A DNA stretch of 64,000 nt. Origin: Hoplostethus atlanticus (taxonomy: Eukaryota; Chordata; Actinopteri; Trachichthyiformes; Trachichthyidae). Positions 1 through 12,049 of the stretch are shown here, one piece after another (the stretch's first letter is position 1; each line of letters begins with the position of its first letter). Where the stretch lies: positions 5,544,001-5,608,000 of the forward strand of contig JAXDDX010000013.1 in NCBI GenBank assembly GCA_034670405.1, in the 5' to 3' direction. The translations under genes were made by a program, and so were the position numbers. The notes beneath the pieces were generated by a model that worked only from the letters and a program-made list of their open reading frames with translations, had not been told where the DNA came from and made no database searches.

Positions 1-18
1 AGAGCATCGGTAACTCAC

Positions 19-66
19 CAGTCTCTACGCAGAACTTGCACATCTGCATTTTGTGATCTTCACAAC
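19..66 (-). CDS. il17ra: il17ra exon 6
   Basis: Forty-eight bases encode CEDHKMQMCKFCVET, matching the cysteine-containing linker after VPDC in human IL17RA. The acceptor is ACTCAG|GT and the donor is ACTG|GTGAGT. The next exon lies outside the window. Confidence 0.8.
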
Positions 67-2252
67 CTGAGTAGATTAGAAGCGGTCAGAGCATTAATAA
101 AACTCAAACACCTTTTAAAGTCTACCTGGAATTGAATTCAAGATCTATTTAACAAGCAAAATAAGTTCAGAAAGAAAAAGGACACCAAGAAATTAAATGA
201 AATCATGACATCCAACATGTCTCAACTCACTAGGAACACGGACTTGTCTGTTGACGTTGTAGCTGGAGTGGCCCAATTCTGGTTTGGGGAGGTTGAAGAC
301 GGAAACGTGATATGTCTGACCCGGCTCAACCACCACCATGTCTGCAGAGAAAGCCCACTGAAACAACAAAATCATGTTATTTGTAAGATGAGATGACATG
401 AAGCTTGATTGATCCAGACATTGGGTCACTGCAGCAGCAAATGATAAAAGGATACAGCAAAAAAAGAGAATTTAGACTATTTCAATACATGTAGAGCACA
501 AGTAGAATAAATGGGAATAAATGTGTGTATAAATGGGAAGTTGCAGAATATTTATATAAATATACACTATAATGATGACATATTGACATACTGTGTGTGT
601 GCAATAACTTAAAAGGTGTTATAGTTTGTTGTAAGCCACCCACCTTTTCCCTTGACGAAGTTCTCATCGGTAATTCATCACTGAACGAATACCGGACACA
701 CAGGTTCTGATTGGTGGAGATCACCAGAACATGAAGCTCGGTGGCCTTCAGGTAACGGATACTGCCTGCAGAGGAAAAACAAGATCGGCCACTTCATATC
801 TAGACGCTTCTACCTGCCTTCATTAGATTAAATTAAGATGATGAAGCTTTAAAGTGATGCACCCGGTGTCAGGTAGGTAGATTATGAAGTTGCAGGTTTT
901 ATTTGATGGGAGGGGGAGTTGCTCAGAAATCTGGGATGATATTGAGTTTTTTCATGTATGCCTACTGGTAATGTGGGTTTGATAGAAATAATAATAATAT
1001 AAATAAGGGTTATAGAAACATACTCAACCAAATACATTCTGCTGTATTCCTGTCAAATTCCCTGATATTCCCTGACTTTCCTAGAAGATTAATCAAATTC
1101 CCTGATACAACCCTGGTATATCATCTCCTCACACACCAGACCCTGCCGATCTCCCCAGACAGCTGACCCACCATCATCCTTTATTTTCCAGCGGGCGGCC
1201 ATCACAGGCAGCAGGTCTCCTCTCTCGTCCTTCCTGGTAACCACCTCCACCTCCAGGTCCTCTGGGCCGTTGGGTGTGTAGTCATGCTTATCCAGCCATT
1301 TACTGTCCATGCAGTTACCTAGAGAAAACAGAGGCTCTGTAGGTCTACAGTAGGGTAGGACCAGTATCGGTTTGCCAATATATGGGGCCAATATTGGCCT
1401 TTCATTAAATATAAGATATCAGTTAACATTAAAAAAAAATACTGAATATTAGCACAACTTCAGTCTAAAAATACTGGTATCGGCTTTCAAAAGCCCATAT
1501 CAGCTGAACCCCAGTCTACAGAATGCCAAACAGATCGCCGCTTCAATAACCTTATGCCCCAAAAAAAGAGTAAACTATGGAAATGAAAATAAATTAAATC
1601 AAAATAAGAATTAAGGTAGAAAAACCCATGCACTCACTTGTGCTGATGTTATACGTCAAACCCTACGGCAAGAAAAAAAGTGTGATCAAAAAGATTAGAA
1701 GCGTGACAAAAATATATTCACATAGAATATAATAATATGACATTATTTCATTATCAGTTGCTTTACTAGATATGCACTACATCGAAGCAAAAGATGACAT
1801 AGAAATGAACACATCTGTATGAAATGTATTTATAAAATGTATTAATTTATAGAAATGTCTCTTTAAAGTGATTTCAAAGTGATTTAGCGAGCCTAGAAGC
1901 TCCTAAACTAATCACACACACACACACACACACACACAACCAACCAGTCTCGTTTGTTCCACACTAAGTTCCACAAAGTCTACTAAAACAAAATAAAATA
2001 AAATAAAACAAAAATTCATTCTTGTCTGTTCTTTTACTTTGACCCAGCCAATTTTCATTGTACAGCACCTTGTAACACTTGTTTCGAAAGGCGCTTTATA
2101 AATCAAGTTTGTTTACTTACTTACTTACTTACTTACAATGCTGAGACGCTTACCTGTTGTGAGCAGTTCGAGCGAGGCCATTTTAAAATCCTCACACTTG
2201 ACGACAGAGAAACAAACACTAACAACAACAAACCTGCTGGGTAACGAATCAT
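19..2252 (-). CDS. il17ra: Interleukin-17 receptor A, 5' part (six exons, truncated by window edge)
   Basis: Single-pass cytokine receptor subunit that binds IL-17 family ligands at the cell surface and signals through an intracellular SEFIR domain. Only the N-terminal extracellular part is here. Joined exons are 2252-2154, 1662-1638, 1318-1172, 765-644, 357-231 and 66-19, giving 189 complete codons with phases that match at every junction. Residues 1-19 are a signal peptide (MIRY, then a Leu/Val-rich core). Likely N-glycosylation sites are N29-C-S and N38-I-S. Family matches to human IL17RA from memory include GDLLPV, LCVRYSF, VVVEP and NLPKPE. The start codon is the first ATG in frame with the signal peptide. 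The fibronectin-like second domain, transmembrane segment and SEFIR domain lie left of base 1. IL17RB is less likely because it lacks the LPKP and VVxP matches. Confidence 0.9.
231..357 (-). CDS. il17ra: il17ra exon 5
   Basis: Encodes WAFSADMVVVEPGQTYHVSV followed by NLPKPE, the most diagnostic block for IL17RA over other IL-17 receptors. The acceptor is TTTCAG|TG and the donor is CCTA|GTGAGT. Confidence 0.9.
644..765 (-). CDS. il17ra: il17ra exon 4
   Basis: Encodes SIRYLKATELHVLVI and the LCVRYSF core of the first fibronectin-like domain. It ends in REK at the donor AAG|GTGGGT. The acceptor is CTGCAG|GC. Confidence 0.88.
1172..1318 (-). CDS. il17ra: il17ra exon 3
   Basis: Encodes NCMDSKWLDKHDYTPNGPED onward to WKIKDDG, residues 43-90. 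It contains the GDLLPV motif of the N-terminal IL-17 receptor domain. Acceptor TCTAG|GT and donor GATG|GTGGGT; phases are 1 in and 1 out. Confidence 0.88.
1345..1525 (+). repeat. Dispersed repeat of the ATATCGG/CCCATATC type
   Basis: Contains CCAATATATGGGGCC near its left end and GTATCGGCTTTCAAAAGCCC near its right end. Similar paired motifs recur at 27474-27640 and 46640-46885. The arrangement suggests a short non-autonomous DNA transposon family. Confidence 0.5.
1638..1662 (-). CDS. il17ra: il17ra exon 2 (25-nt microexon)
   Basis: Eight codons plus one base encode GLTYNIST, which aligns with the GLNCTVKNST region of human IL17RA as I recall it. The acceptor is CCGTAG|GG and the donor is CAA|GTGAGT. 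Only this frame joins exon 1 to exon 3 without a stop. Confidence 0.8.
1913..1938 (+). repeat. (CA)n microsatellite
   Basis: Thirteen CA units in il17ra intron 1, just upstream of the LINE tail. Confidence 0.95.
2040..2136 (+). mobile_element. LINE 3' tail in il17ra intron 1
   Basis: The stretch ends with AGGCGCTTTATAAATCAAGT followed by six TTAC units. A CTTTATAAAT(A)AAGTTTG tail plus a short tandem repeat is the usual 3' end of L2/CR1-like fish LINEs. No coding part is recognisable. Confidence 0.6.
2154..2252 (-). CDS. il17ra: il17ra exon 1 (signal peptide)
   Basis: Thirty-three codons in phase 0. Residues 1-19 form a hydrophobic leader with the core AGLLLLVFVSL. It ends in NCSQQ before the donor CAG|GTAAGC. 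A shorter ATG at 2181 is in another frame and meets a stop in exon 2, so the ATG at 2252 is preferred. Confidence 0.85.
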
Positions 2253-2887
2253 TTTTGTTTAATGTTGAAAACGTTGAAAACTATGAGTATTAGTATTAGC
2301 CCTGTGCTACATAGTCTCCACTTTTTCTGTCATTGTGAACCGTTTCAGGTATGTCTCAATGTCGCATGTCTGAAACTGAAGCTGCTGTTGCTGATTAACG
2401 TCAAACTTCCTGCTGTTCATGCAAATATTTTCCGTTTACGGTAAATGCTGCGTTCATGTGGCATGGGAATGCGGACATCTCGCTTTGAACTCTACGCTAG
2501 GATTGATGTTTTTGTTTGACTTTGGTTGCTCCTGATAATTATTATATGGAGTAGTATATATAGTAGTATTTACCAGCAGAAAGCAGAGGTGAACGGTATC
2601 TTATAGTAGATTTTACCATAGTATTTTCTAGTCATATTTATCAGCTGAAAGCGCAGTTGACTTTTCTAGCAGTATTTACTAGCTGAAACCTGAAGTGAAT
2701 GGTATTTTCTAGTAGTGACATATAAACTACAATCTTTTCCATATTACATGAATGCAACATAACATGCACTTTATCTTCCTTATTCTGTGCGCTGCAGGTA
2801 CTCGGCCAAAAGCACAGCTCATGTTAGTTTCACACACGAGGTTTCACACCAAATACATTTCTTACAAGTTTTGCTTGATATGTGTTC

Positions 2888-2889
<2 letters not shown>

Positions 2890-2918
<29 letters not shown>
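2890..2918 (+). repeat. (AAT)n microsatellite
   Basis: About ten AAT/ATA trinucleotide units. Confidence 0.95.
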
Positions 2919-2921
<3 letters not shown>

Positions 2922-4143
2922 CTCCATTGTAATGATAAAAACTACAAGATGAGAAGTTTTTAAAGGAACAGATTAGATTCCTTTAGCCCTATAAAAAAAA
3001 ATCTATCACTTGGAAAACTCTAGAGAATAAACAGTAACCAACACTGTATTTACTTAACACTGAATGGTGTACAGCGGGATACACTAGCCAATGTTGATTT
3101 TCCACATTAGTGATTTTGGACGTGTATGCTGGCAAATCATCAGCCATAATTATCATTATGGGCACATACAAGGATAATGTTATATGCTCGCACACTCTTG
3201 TATTCAGTGTTATTTCTGCATTTTTATTACTGTAGTCAGATGCATTTTGGCATATGCACCACCAGATGGCAAAAGAAGACCATAATCATAAATGCATTCA
3301 CTGAATCTTTTATAGGCTACTATAGTTAATCAGTGTATGAGAGACTGAAAGGTAGTGATTCTCTATTCTACTGTACTCTTAGTGAGATTAATTCTTATTG
3401 CTCTATGGGTTTAATTTTTGCAGATCCCCAGATAAAAATGTTCAATCTTTATCTTTCTTGTCTGACACTGTAACTGACACAGTCAGTTGCTGCTCTGACT
3501 CGCTTAAGTCCTATTCCAAAATCAACCATCATTACATCAAACAAAAACCCAATTCCATATATCCCATCCCACATTGTCCTGGCACCTGGTCCTGTCAGCT
3601 TCCTCTGCAACACCCGATTGAAAACACCCACAGCATGTAGAGACAGTGAAATATTACAGTGGGTGCAGTTGGAAACAAAGCAGATTGACAGAGTGTGAAA
3701 CCTCAGTAACAGTCATGGATCGCTGTGCTGCTCCTGCAGAGCGGCCAACCACAGAGCATTGCTTTCTCCATGGGGGCCCAGGCTGCAGATAGCGTAATGC
3801 TGATATCAAATTTGGAAATTGTGCATGCTGTGTTTGATGAGGGCTACCCTCAGTGAATCCAGGTGTCCGCACTGATGTTATGGAAGCACGGTCAGAGATT
3901 ATGCCTGCCGAAGATAAAGCAAAGCTTCTTTTCAAGGGCAAGTGAGATTGTGGACAGTGAGGGAGAACATGTGTGAGTAGGAGGTGTGAGCTGCTATCTG
4001 ATTCTTAGTGAGCTGTCTGACAGGAATCCTTCACCATGGTTAACTACAGACTGGAGATGCTACATGATGAATTGTAGCACGCTACCACCATACTAGAAAG
4101 TCCAGCTGGGATCAAAACACTTGGAGAGAGTCCTGTATTATTT

Positions 4144-4147
<4 letters not shown>

Positions 4148-4201
<54 letters not shown>

Positions 4202-4224
4202 CGAGAGAGAGAGAGAGAGAGAGA
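4148..4224 (+). repeat. Compound (TG)n(GA)n microsatellite
   Basis: About 26 TG units (4148-4199) are followed by about 11 GA units (4203-4224). This is the longest dinucleotide tract in the window. Confidence 0.97.
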
Positions 4225-4409
4225 AACTGCCTTTGCAAGTTTGCTGGCCTTGATAAAAAGCCAAATGTGATCAAATCTAAGAAGAAATGCTCATGGATTC
4301 AGAGAAAAGGATGAGATCATCTTGTATTTCTATTTATTGAATAAGTAAGATATAATCATAAATATCATAAACATCTGATCGGGACTCTTTTTTCTCATTA
4401 GATAAATTC

Positions 4410-5395
4410 TCATCAGAATGAAGGTCCCATGTGGAGTGCCGCAAAGCTCAATTCTGGTTCCACTACTGTTCAGTGTGCTACCACTAGGGGCCATCATCCG
4501 CAAGCATATTGTTTTTCATCATTATGCAGATGACACACAACTTTATATAGCGGTTACACCAGAAAACCTTAGTCCCCTTGATGGCCTTATAAACTGCATC
4601 TCAGACATTAACATACGCATGACACAAAACGTCCTCCAACTCAACCAGGATAAAACAGAGGTTTTAGTAATTGGTGCAAAGGGAAGAGAGAGAAACTGAG
4701 CTCACAGCTAACTACACTATTGCAACATGTTACCTCTCAGGCAAGAAATTTGGCTGTTATCCTTGACTCCGATGTAACTTTCAAAACACATATAAGGAAC
4801 ATAAATCCTTGCACTGGCTCCCAATTAGTTTTAGAATAGATCTTTTACTTGTTTATAAATCTTTCGACGAATATTAACAATATGCTGCCAAAATATGTCC
4901 CTGGCAGAGACTTCAGACCCACAGACTCGCTGCTCCTCACTATTCCAAAAACACAGACAGACAAGACTTACAATGAAGGTGCTTTTAGCATCTATTGACC
5001 AAAACTCTGGAATAGTCTCACGTTGGATCTGAGGACAGCTACATCAGTTGAAGCTTTTAACTTCTTGCTCAAAAGACACCTCATTAGCTGTGCTAGGAAT
5101 AGTTATTACAGTTATTACTATTTATTACTATTTTTATGTATATATTTAAGTATTTATTTATTATGGGGCCTTTTAGTCTAACTTTTTTTATTACTTGTAT
5201 TATTTCTTATTTATGTTATAATTTTAATTGCTTTGTATCTCTTCTTTTAATCTCTTTTTGTGTTGTTTGTTTTAATCTTTTATCTTTATCTACTTTGAAT
5301 CTGTACACTTTTTATCTGATGTTAAGTGAATTGTATTGCATCTTAACATACTAAATGTGCTATATAAATAAAGTTTGATTGATTGATTGAAAATA
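4410..5395 (+). mobile_element. 5'-truncated L2/CR1-like LINE, reverse-transcriptase remnant
   Basis: Frame +2 from 4418 encodes a reverse-transcriptase core with GVPQSSILVPLLFS and the catalytic YADD box in HHYADDTQLY, then LNQDKTEVLV. Downstream, broken frames still show YKSF and the C-terminal domain words of this clade. The element ends with AATAAAGTTTGATTGATTGA, a typical 3' tail with a short tandem repeat. Stops and frameshifts show that it is inactive. The 5' ORF and endonuclease are missing. Confidence 0.85.
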
Positions 5396-5584
5396 AGCCC
5401 CAACAGAGGGATTCAAGACTCTCATACAAAGCTTGGGTTCGCTGTACATTATCTCGCTAATTTCATGGCTACTATCCAAAGACAGTAATCATTTGACACA
5501 AAATATTGATTTAAAATTATATAACAAGAGTAGCTTATTAAAGTAGCTCTTATGCTTCCGCCACAAATAGTTCAGCAGGACTCC

Positions 5585-6372
5585 AGCCATAGAAATGTTT
5601 GTATCTAGCGTCCATGGCTATTCTGTAACCATAGTCCTCGAAACGAATACTAGCCATCTAACTAACAAAGTATCTTTCTAGCAATGGTCTATGAAAACCA
5701 TTTCAATCTGGTTTTAGGTCTCACCACTGCACTGCACTCACAAGGGTGATGAATGATCTACTGCTTTCTTCGGATTCTGACTCAATCTCAGTGTTGAGTG
5801 TATGTGTGTGTGTTGGTTATGTGTCTTCACTCCTCCATTCAGGTACCCGCCGCAAACAGTGACCCTCGCTGGAGGTGGATCTGGGACCTGGGTGCTGGAT
5901 TTTGGCTAATCTGGGACATGGGTGCTGGCCCCTGGTGGATGTACTGCTGATGCTGGCCCCAGGCCAAAGTGGGATTTGGTGCTGATGTGAGACACCAGTC
6001 TAGTGTTAGTCTAAATTGAATCTAATCTAATCTATTCAGCCCCTGGTCGACTGAGGACACTGACACATATGACCTGCATTACATACACTGAACTATAGGA
6101 ACCCTGGCTGACCATGGATACAGAACTATTCGACTGAACTACATATACAGAACGATATGATTGATAATTGATTGTGTCGTAAATCTGAGCTAGTTAGGCC
6201 TGTAAAGAAATTTGAGGGTTGTTTGTGATGAAGGGCTATAGAAATAAACTTGACTTGACTTGACCATAGAAACATTTGCAGCTAGCATCCATGGCTACAC
6301 TGTAGCGAAACTGTAACCATAGAAACCTGTAACTAGCATCCATGGCTACACTGTAGCAGAACTGTGACCATA
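5585..6372 (+). repeat. Short tandem repeat (about 50-bp unit) split by a LINE insertion
   Basis: Units reading CCATAGAAA..CTAGC(G/A)TCCATGGCTA..CTGTA(A/G)C occur at 5586-5634 and twice at 6264-6372. They are separated by the LINE fragment at 5690-6262. Confidence 0.6.
5690..6262 (+). mobile_element. Rearranged LINE fragment with (TTGAC)n tail
   Basis: 5700-5800 reads as FQSGFRSHHCTA..VMNDLLLSSDSD, an N-terminal reverse-transcriptase block of L2-like LINEs. The rest is non-coding 3' sequence ending in AATAAACTTGACTTGACTTG. Most of the reverse transcriptase is deleted. Confidence 0.65.
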
Positions 6373-9300
6373 GGCCACGTTCATACTTCTGCTGAAAGTG
6401 TCTCAATTCCGAGACAAATTGGATTATTTCAAATCATTGTGAACAGCAAAAAGCGGCATGGAGCTGCATTTTTTCAAATCTTCCATGTTTCTAATCTCGG
6501 TTGTCCGAGTGTTTGTCTGCAGTAACCAGGGAGTAACGTCTTTTTGCCACAAGGTGGTGCTGGCTACTACTTTGAAATCAACAAATCAGAAATATCTCAT
6601 ATATATTGTCATATATCACGCAATGTATCAAAGAAACAAAAAGGAAATGATAGTAATCAGTCAAACCTTAAGCTCCACTCCATAAACCTCCATTCCTCAA
6701 GTGGCATAATTATGTTTGTCAATCATGACATCATTTCTGATGAGGTTGTGCAAGGAGACAAAACAGTGGGCCCCATTGTAGCTCAGGCTTTGGGAAATTA
6801 TAAAGCACTCGATGAGCTTTGACAGGCAAATACCCTGACCGAGAGGCCCTACACAGCATGTCGCACACTATGTATGTGATGTTGGATTGGCTGGGCTTAG
6901 CTTCTTCAGGAAAAGTAAAAACTTTGGAAAATTGGAAAGCTGATTTCTCTTCCTGCAATTAGAGATAATTTTGGCTATTTCCAGTTCAATACTAGACAGT
7001 GTTTTTTTTTCAGAGTTGACATGCAGTGGTGGCTCTTTACTCTCTTCATCTCCACGCATCAGCCGAAGCCTCTGAGACTAATAGCAGGTTAGCATTGGAA
7101 CTTCAGAGGGAGAGCCGGGACATTTTTGCAATCTGATTATACCAATTTAATGGAGTGAAATTGATGAAGCTATATTTCCTGACTTCAAAGGTAGGCTTTA
7201 GACAAGGAAATGTTTGAGTAAAGCTGGCTGGCTGGGTATATTAGTTAAAGGCATTCAAAGGCACAGATGATTATTTTCTAGTTTAATGTAGGGCACAAGC
7301 TCTGTGCCTCAAGATCATTGTCAGAGTAATGCAGTGAGATACAGAGCACCTGCAGACTTTGAACACAAAGCTAAAAACAGCCTAGCGGCACCATTTCCAC
7401 ACATGGTGCAGCACATTCCCACTCATAACTCCGCAGTTTGTGTTGCATTACTCCTTATCAGAATAGATTAACATGAATTATGAACCACCATTACCTGGCC
7501 TATCTGCATTGCATGCTCACTAATGAAGACAAAGCATCAATAGAGCACCACATCTAATCATTTTTCATATTCAGAGGCAGTAATTACCCAGACTTAGTGG
7601 CTTAAATTCACATACCGTAATAAAACAATGTGACAAAGTCCCGACTCCCTTAGTTTAACCACATCCACTCCCTTTGGTTAAAATGCAGCATAAATAATGG
7701 CAAGCAATATTAAACTAAATGGATAGGCTGGAAAGTGAAGTGCAATTTGTCACTGTTTGTCAGCCTGTCTCTGACTTGTGCCAGCAGTGCACTTTAGCAG
7801 TAAGGTTTATCCGCAACCAAAGGAAGCTGGCTAAAGCGAGACCACGGTATCTCATTGCTCTACTCATCCCACATATATACATTGCAAATGATTCCACAAA
7901 AATGTTCCTCTATGCCAACATCTCTTGAGCTCTTGCCAAAAGAGCTATCATACTGTTTGACACATTAGATGCCATTACTAACAGGGGATAGAATGTACTT
8001 ATTCTTAACCACACTATGAGACCCATCTATTCAGGAGGTAAATACATTTGCAGATACAGAATGGATGGAAGAAGAATGGACGCCATTTGACAATCGTTCT
8101 TTTCTTAAGATGGGTGAAATATTGAAAGTAGAAATGACATAAGGTGGAGATATTAAATATTTTAATGCATTACTGAATTCATATAAAGTTAAATAAAGTT
8201 GCATTATCATCAGGTCACAAAGGGACAAATGCTGGAATGCTAATCTAAGTATGGCTAGCAATTTTTCATTTTTTATTACACCCCTATTCATTTTCACATT
8301 AGACTGAAAGGGTACGGGATCCAGAATCTCTTATTTGGGTTGAAAATTGCATGAGACGAGAGGCCTACTGGTTGAGTTAAACCTAACTACGTGGAACCAA
8401 ATAACCTAATTTTTTGGAGTGCAAGTTAGCTGACTGGAAAACTTTAATGGCAAAGAAGGAACTCAAACTGTCGAAATATAACTACAAAAAACGCATTGAC
8501 TTCTTGTTTTTATGAATTCATGGCCATGGCATTCAGGCTGGCTAACTAGCTCACATAGATAGTTAAGTCAGAGACTAATGTGGCAAATCAATAGATTGTG
8601 TTAAAAATCATCTTGCGGCACTGTTACATAAGCAATTATGAAACATACACATTTTGGTAACTTTTGAGGGAAAAAGGCTTGGGTACAAGAATGTGTACTT
8701 ACTTACTTGTGTACTTGTAAGTGCAGTAACTGAACTACATTTCCCATGAAATGCCCTCTCTTCACCGTACCAAAGGAGCGTACCAAAATGATTGCCTCTC
8801 TGAAATATTTGTAGAATTAAAACTACAATCTGCTTTTATACCATTAAATTTAAGCGCTTTTGATTATTTTTAATATACCCTTTTTAATTTGTGCTTGGAA
8901 AGTAAGACATTAGATTTACCACCTTAAAAGATCTGATGAAGGACTGAGTGCTTACATAACGTGTATCAGCATCTGCCATCTGTTCAAAGACTTCCTGAAA
9001 TGTTACGGAATTTACACCAAAGTCTGAGACTAAATTGACATCAAACACAGTGGAGTGTAGGCTGAACATTACAGCGTCTCCATAATGACTTCAGTGCAAT
9101 AATCTTTTGTGACAGGCAGCATTTCAGATCAAGGTTCTTATAAATGAGAAGGCCTTTATGTTTCCTCTGCCACCATCCTGGCATTTGTGGTCAAATTCAA
9201 AGTTTTTTTTAATGGAACCGGCAAACTGAGAGAATGAGATAAATGCCGTTTCATTGGGAACTTGGCTTAAGTTCACACAGATTTTTATGTAATCACTGTA

Positions 9301-9580
9301 CATCTGTTTCCATCTGTTTGTATTCTGATTTACAAATGCTGCATTTGAAGCTTGCTATATTGACAGCTTTCATGCTGATATAACATTCAATAGAGAATTA
9401 AAGGTGACGGCAGAAATATTGATCTCAGAACAAAGCATTGTGGATTTCAAAGACAGGCTAGACTCCTGTGATACTCACACCAATCATCAATAAGAGTTAT
9501 ATAATGCATATAGTGTCTCTTTATTAATGTTGAGAAACAATGAGACGATCTGAGGTGAGTACGAAAAAAAAAAGTAAAAT
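6373..9580. other. No gene recognised
   Basis: AT-rich DNA with short random frames only. 7380-7680 is repeat-poor and could be regulatory, but nothing specific supports that. Confidence 0.5.
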
Positions 9581-9584
9581 AGCC

Positions 9585-9880
9585 CATAAAATAGAAATGG
9601 CAGATATAAAAAAAGCCAACTATTCTTGTTAAAATGCAGCAGGTTACATTCGGTGGCCATATCTACAAGTTAAATTGAAGATAATTGTTTTCCTACAGGC
9701 AATATGTCATTTTGAGAAAATGTCTGTTAAAGTTGGTGTACTTGATGCAGCTGGTATAATAAGTGTTTTTGAAGTTTTGAAAAATATCTAAAAATTGACC
9801 AATCCAGCCAAAATTGCCATTTTCACCTGTGGTGTCTCGCCTTAAGTCCATGTCTGTTGAACTAGTCTGTCTTTCTCTCT
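9585..9880 (+). repeat. Dispersed repeat, copy 1 (partner at 50570-50775)
   Basis: It shares CCCATAAAATAGAAA, GGCCATATCTACAA and GCCAAAATTGCCATTTTCAC, in the same order, with 50570-50775. This marks an interspersed element of about 250 bp. Its class is unknown. Confidence 0.65.
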
Positions 9881-10205
9881 CTCTGGTCCTCTGAAAATAA
9901 ACTTTCACTTACAATCAAACCCTGTGATTACTGTCTGTCCTAACATCAACATAAGGTTACCTGATCTGAGTCAGACCTCATGTAGCTGACCACTGTGGGG
10001 AGCTCTGCCATGTCAGTGTAAAAAAGGTTAGCTAACATAAGTGCTGTGGCTAAAGAGGGGTGTACTTCATTACCTGTTAGGGCTGTGGAGTCACCTGACC
10101 AGTGTTTCTTTATACATTGTGATCCAAGAGTCTGCAGGTTTTTTAGTCCAACCAACCACTACAGCAGCTGATTAACACCTTCAACCAGAGAGGGAAGGAA
10201 CTAGT

Positions 10206-10510
10206 TAGTGGGGTTGCAGTAGCCTAGAGGTTAGAGAATATCCTGTGACTGAAAGGTTGCTGGTTTTAATTCCCCCATCTTCTGGAAAATGAATGAATAA
10301 CACTCTCCCCTTCCTCAACAGCTACTGTCGAGCAAGGCAATGAACTCCCAACTGCTCCAATGGAGCTGCTCAGCGGCCACCAGTAGAAGACTGTGGTTGA
10401 ACTGGGCAGCTCCCAGTGTGAATGTGTGGAACTGTATGAGTGTGAAGCAGGACACTGCTGGAAGACAGAATAGAGCTCTGTCAACTTTTGCTGGATAAAT
10501 AAAGCTGTTG
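10206..10510 (+). mobile_element. tRNA-derived SINE
   Basis: The head carries an RNA polymerase III A box (TAGCCTAGAGG at 10220) and a B box (GGTTTTAATTCC at 10262) about 30 bases apart. An unrelated body follows and ends near GCTGGATAAATAAAGC. This is a SINE rather than a tRNA gene, because no cloverleaf acceptor stem is present. Confidence 0.75.
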
Positions 10511-12049
10511 TAGTGTTTGGTTGGAATGGAAACCTGCAGGCCTTGATGGGTCGTGGTTCAGAACTGCTGGTCTAGACATCAGGAACACCAGGTTTTTGTG
10601 ACTTTCATTTGCCTCTGTGGGAGTCATATCACTTCGCCTTCAGCTCACAGGGTAACTAGATGTGTGGGATCGACGCTGGGTGACTCAGGGTTTGTGGTCA
10701 GCTAAGTCAGGTGCCTGTTGGCTCAGTTAGTTCCTCACCTCTACTAGGTAATGCCCCCTGCTGGAGGGAATGTCCCACTGGACTTGTCGGCGGGGCAATT
10801 ATAACTCAGCTCCCCCAGGTCTGAGCACTTCATTCCCCCTCTTTTGGCATCCTCTCACAGATCCCTCGCCATTACCTTACCCTCCACAACATTCCTGGCA
10901 TGCTTGCCCTGTGCAGGTTTACCCATGCCATAATGCAGGGCAATGAGGCGGCAAGCGGTGGACGGCAAACAGGCTGTATCTCATGCTGATTTTCTCTTTA
11001 TCACCCGTGGAGAAATACCTGGAGTGCCTATGGATGGCGAGGAGGAATGCTGGGCGGTGTGCCGCTAGCCAGAGCTTCAAATGGTCCAGGTTATCTTTGC
11101 CATCGGTGAAGCGGTGCAGGCAGGAGCTCTTTGCGGGACCTGGCCGATCGCTGAGACCATGTGGCTCAGGGTTTGTCTAAGGAATACTGAGGTAGAGGAA
11201 GAGATGTTTGATTCTTTGATGTTGTTTACCTGTTTACACCCCAACAAACATTTGGACATTGAATAGGTGTTCATACGACATCGAAAACCCCTTGAGACAA
11301 CGTCTGCAGTCGTCCATAGCTGCTACCCGCATTGTTTTGGGGAAATTGGGACACAAATATAATTCTGATATCAGCTCAAAACAGTTTCCAAAGCTGGTTT
11401 AATATGAATTTTCACTGTGCCATAATATCATATTTTGAAATTTTTGGTTTGTGTTGATGCCATCTCTATGAAATGCTTCTTTGCCTAGATGACACGGACT
11501 ATGAAATTGAAAACAGTATCTGGAAAACGTCATACTATAGCAATGTCAGATCATCCTCGCTCTCCTCACCTCACATTCATCGGGTCCAGATTAGCTTCTG
11601 GATTGGGGTTAGGCTCACGTTCACGTGACATACAGGCATGTCTGAGAGACACGCAAAGTGGCGGTATTTCCTGAAATGACTCAAAGCCATTTGAGAAAAG
11701 CGTCAAGAAGGTTCAAGTGAAATCGAAATCCATCGTGGCCAAACCCTTGCAACAGTAACAGAGGGTCAATGAGATGATGTCATCAGGCATCATGGTAATT
11801 ATGACCCATCCATGTACCTCCACAAGGTTTCTGTCAGGTCATATGGCTGGTTTTCAAAGATTAGTATTCTCACACAAAAGTCCATGATAGGCGATGTTTT
11901 TTGGGATATTTCTCCTTCCCATGATACTTATTTGCAGATGGAGAGCTTGAACCCTCTTAGTGACCCCTTTTAGTTTTCATGAACCCATTCTGTTATTTTT
12001 ATCATCACTTGACAAATCATTCTCACAGCGCATGCAGTTTTCTCTCGTA

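Noticed and set aside
2154..2181. Alternative il17ra start at ATG 2181
   Set aside because: Its frame hits a stop in exon 2 and gives no signal peptide.
10206..10275. Possible tRNA gene
   Set aside because: A and B boxes are present, but no acceptor stem or anticodon arm forms; it is the head of a SINE.
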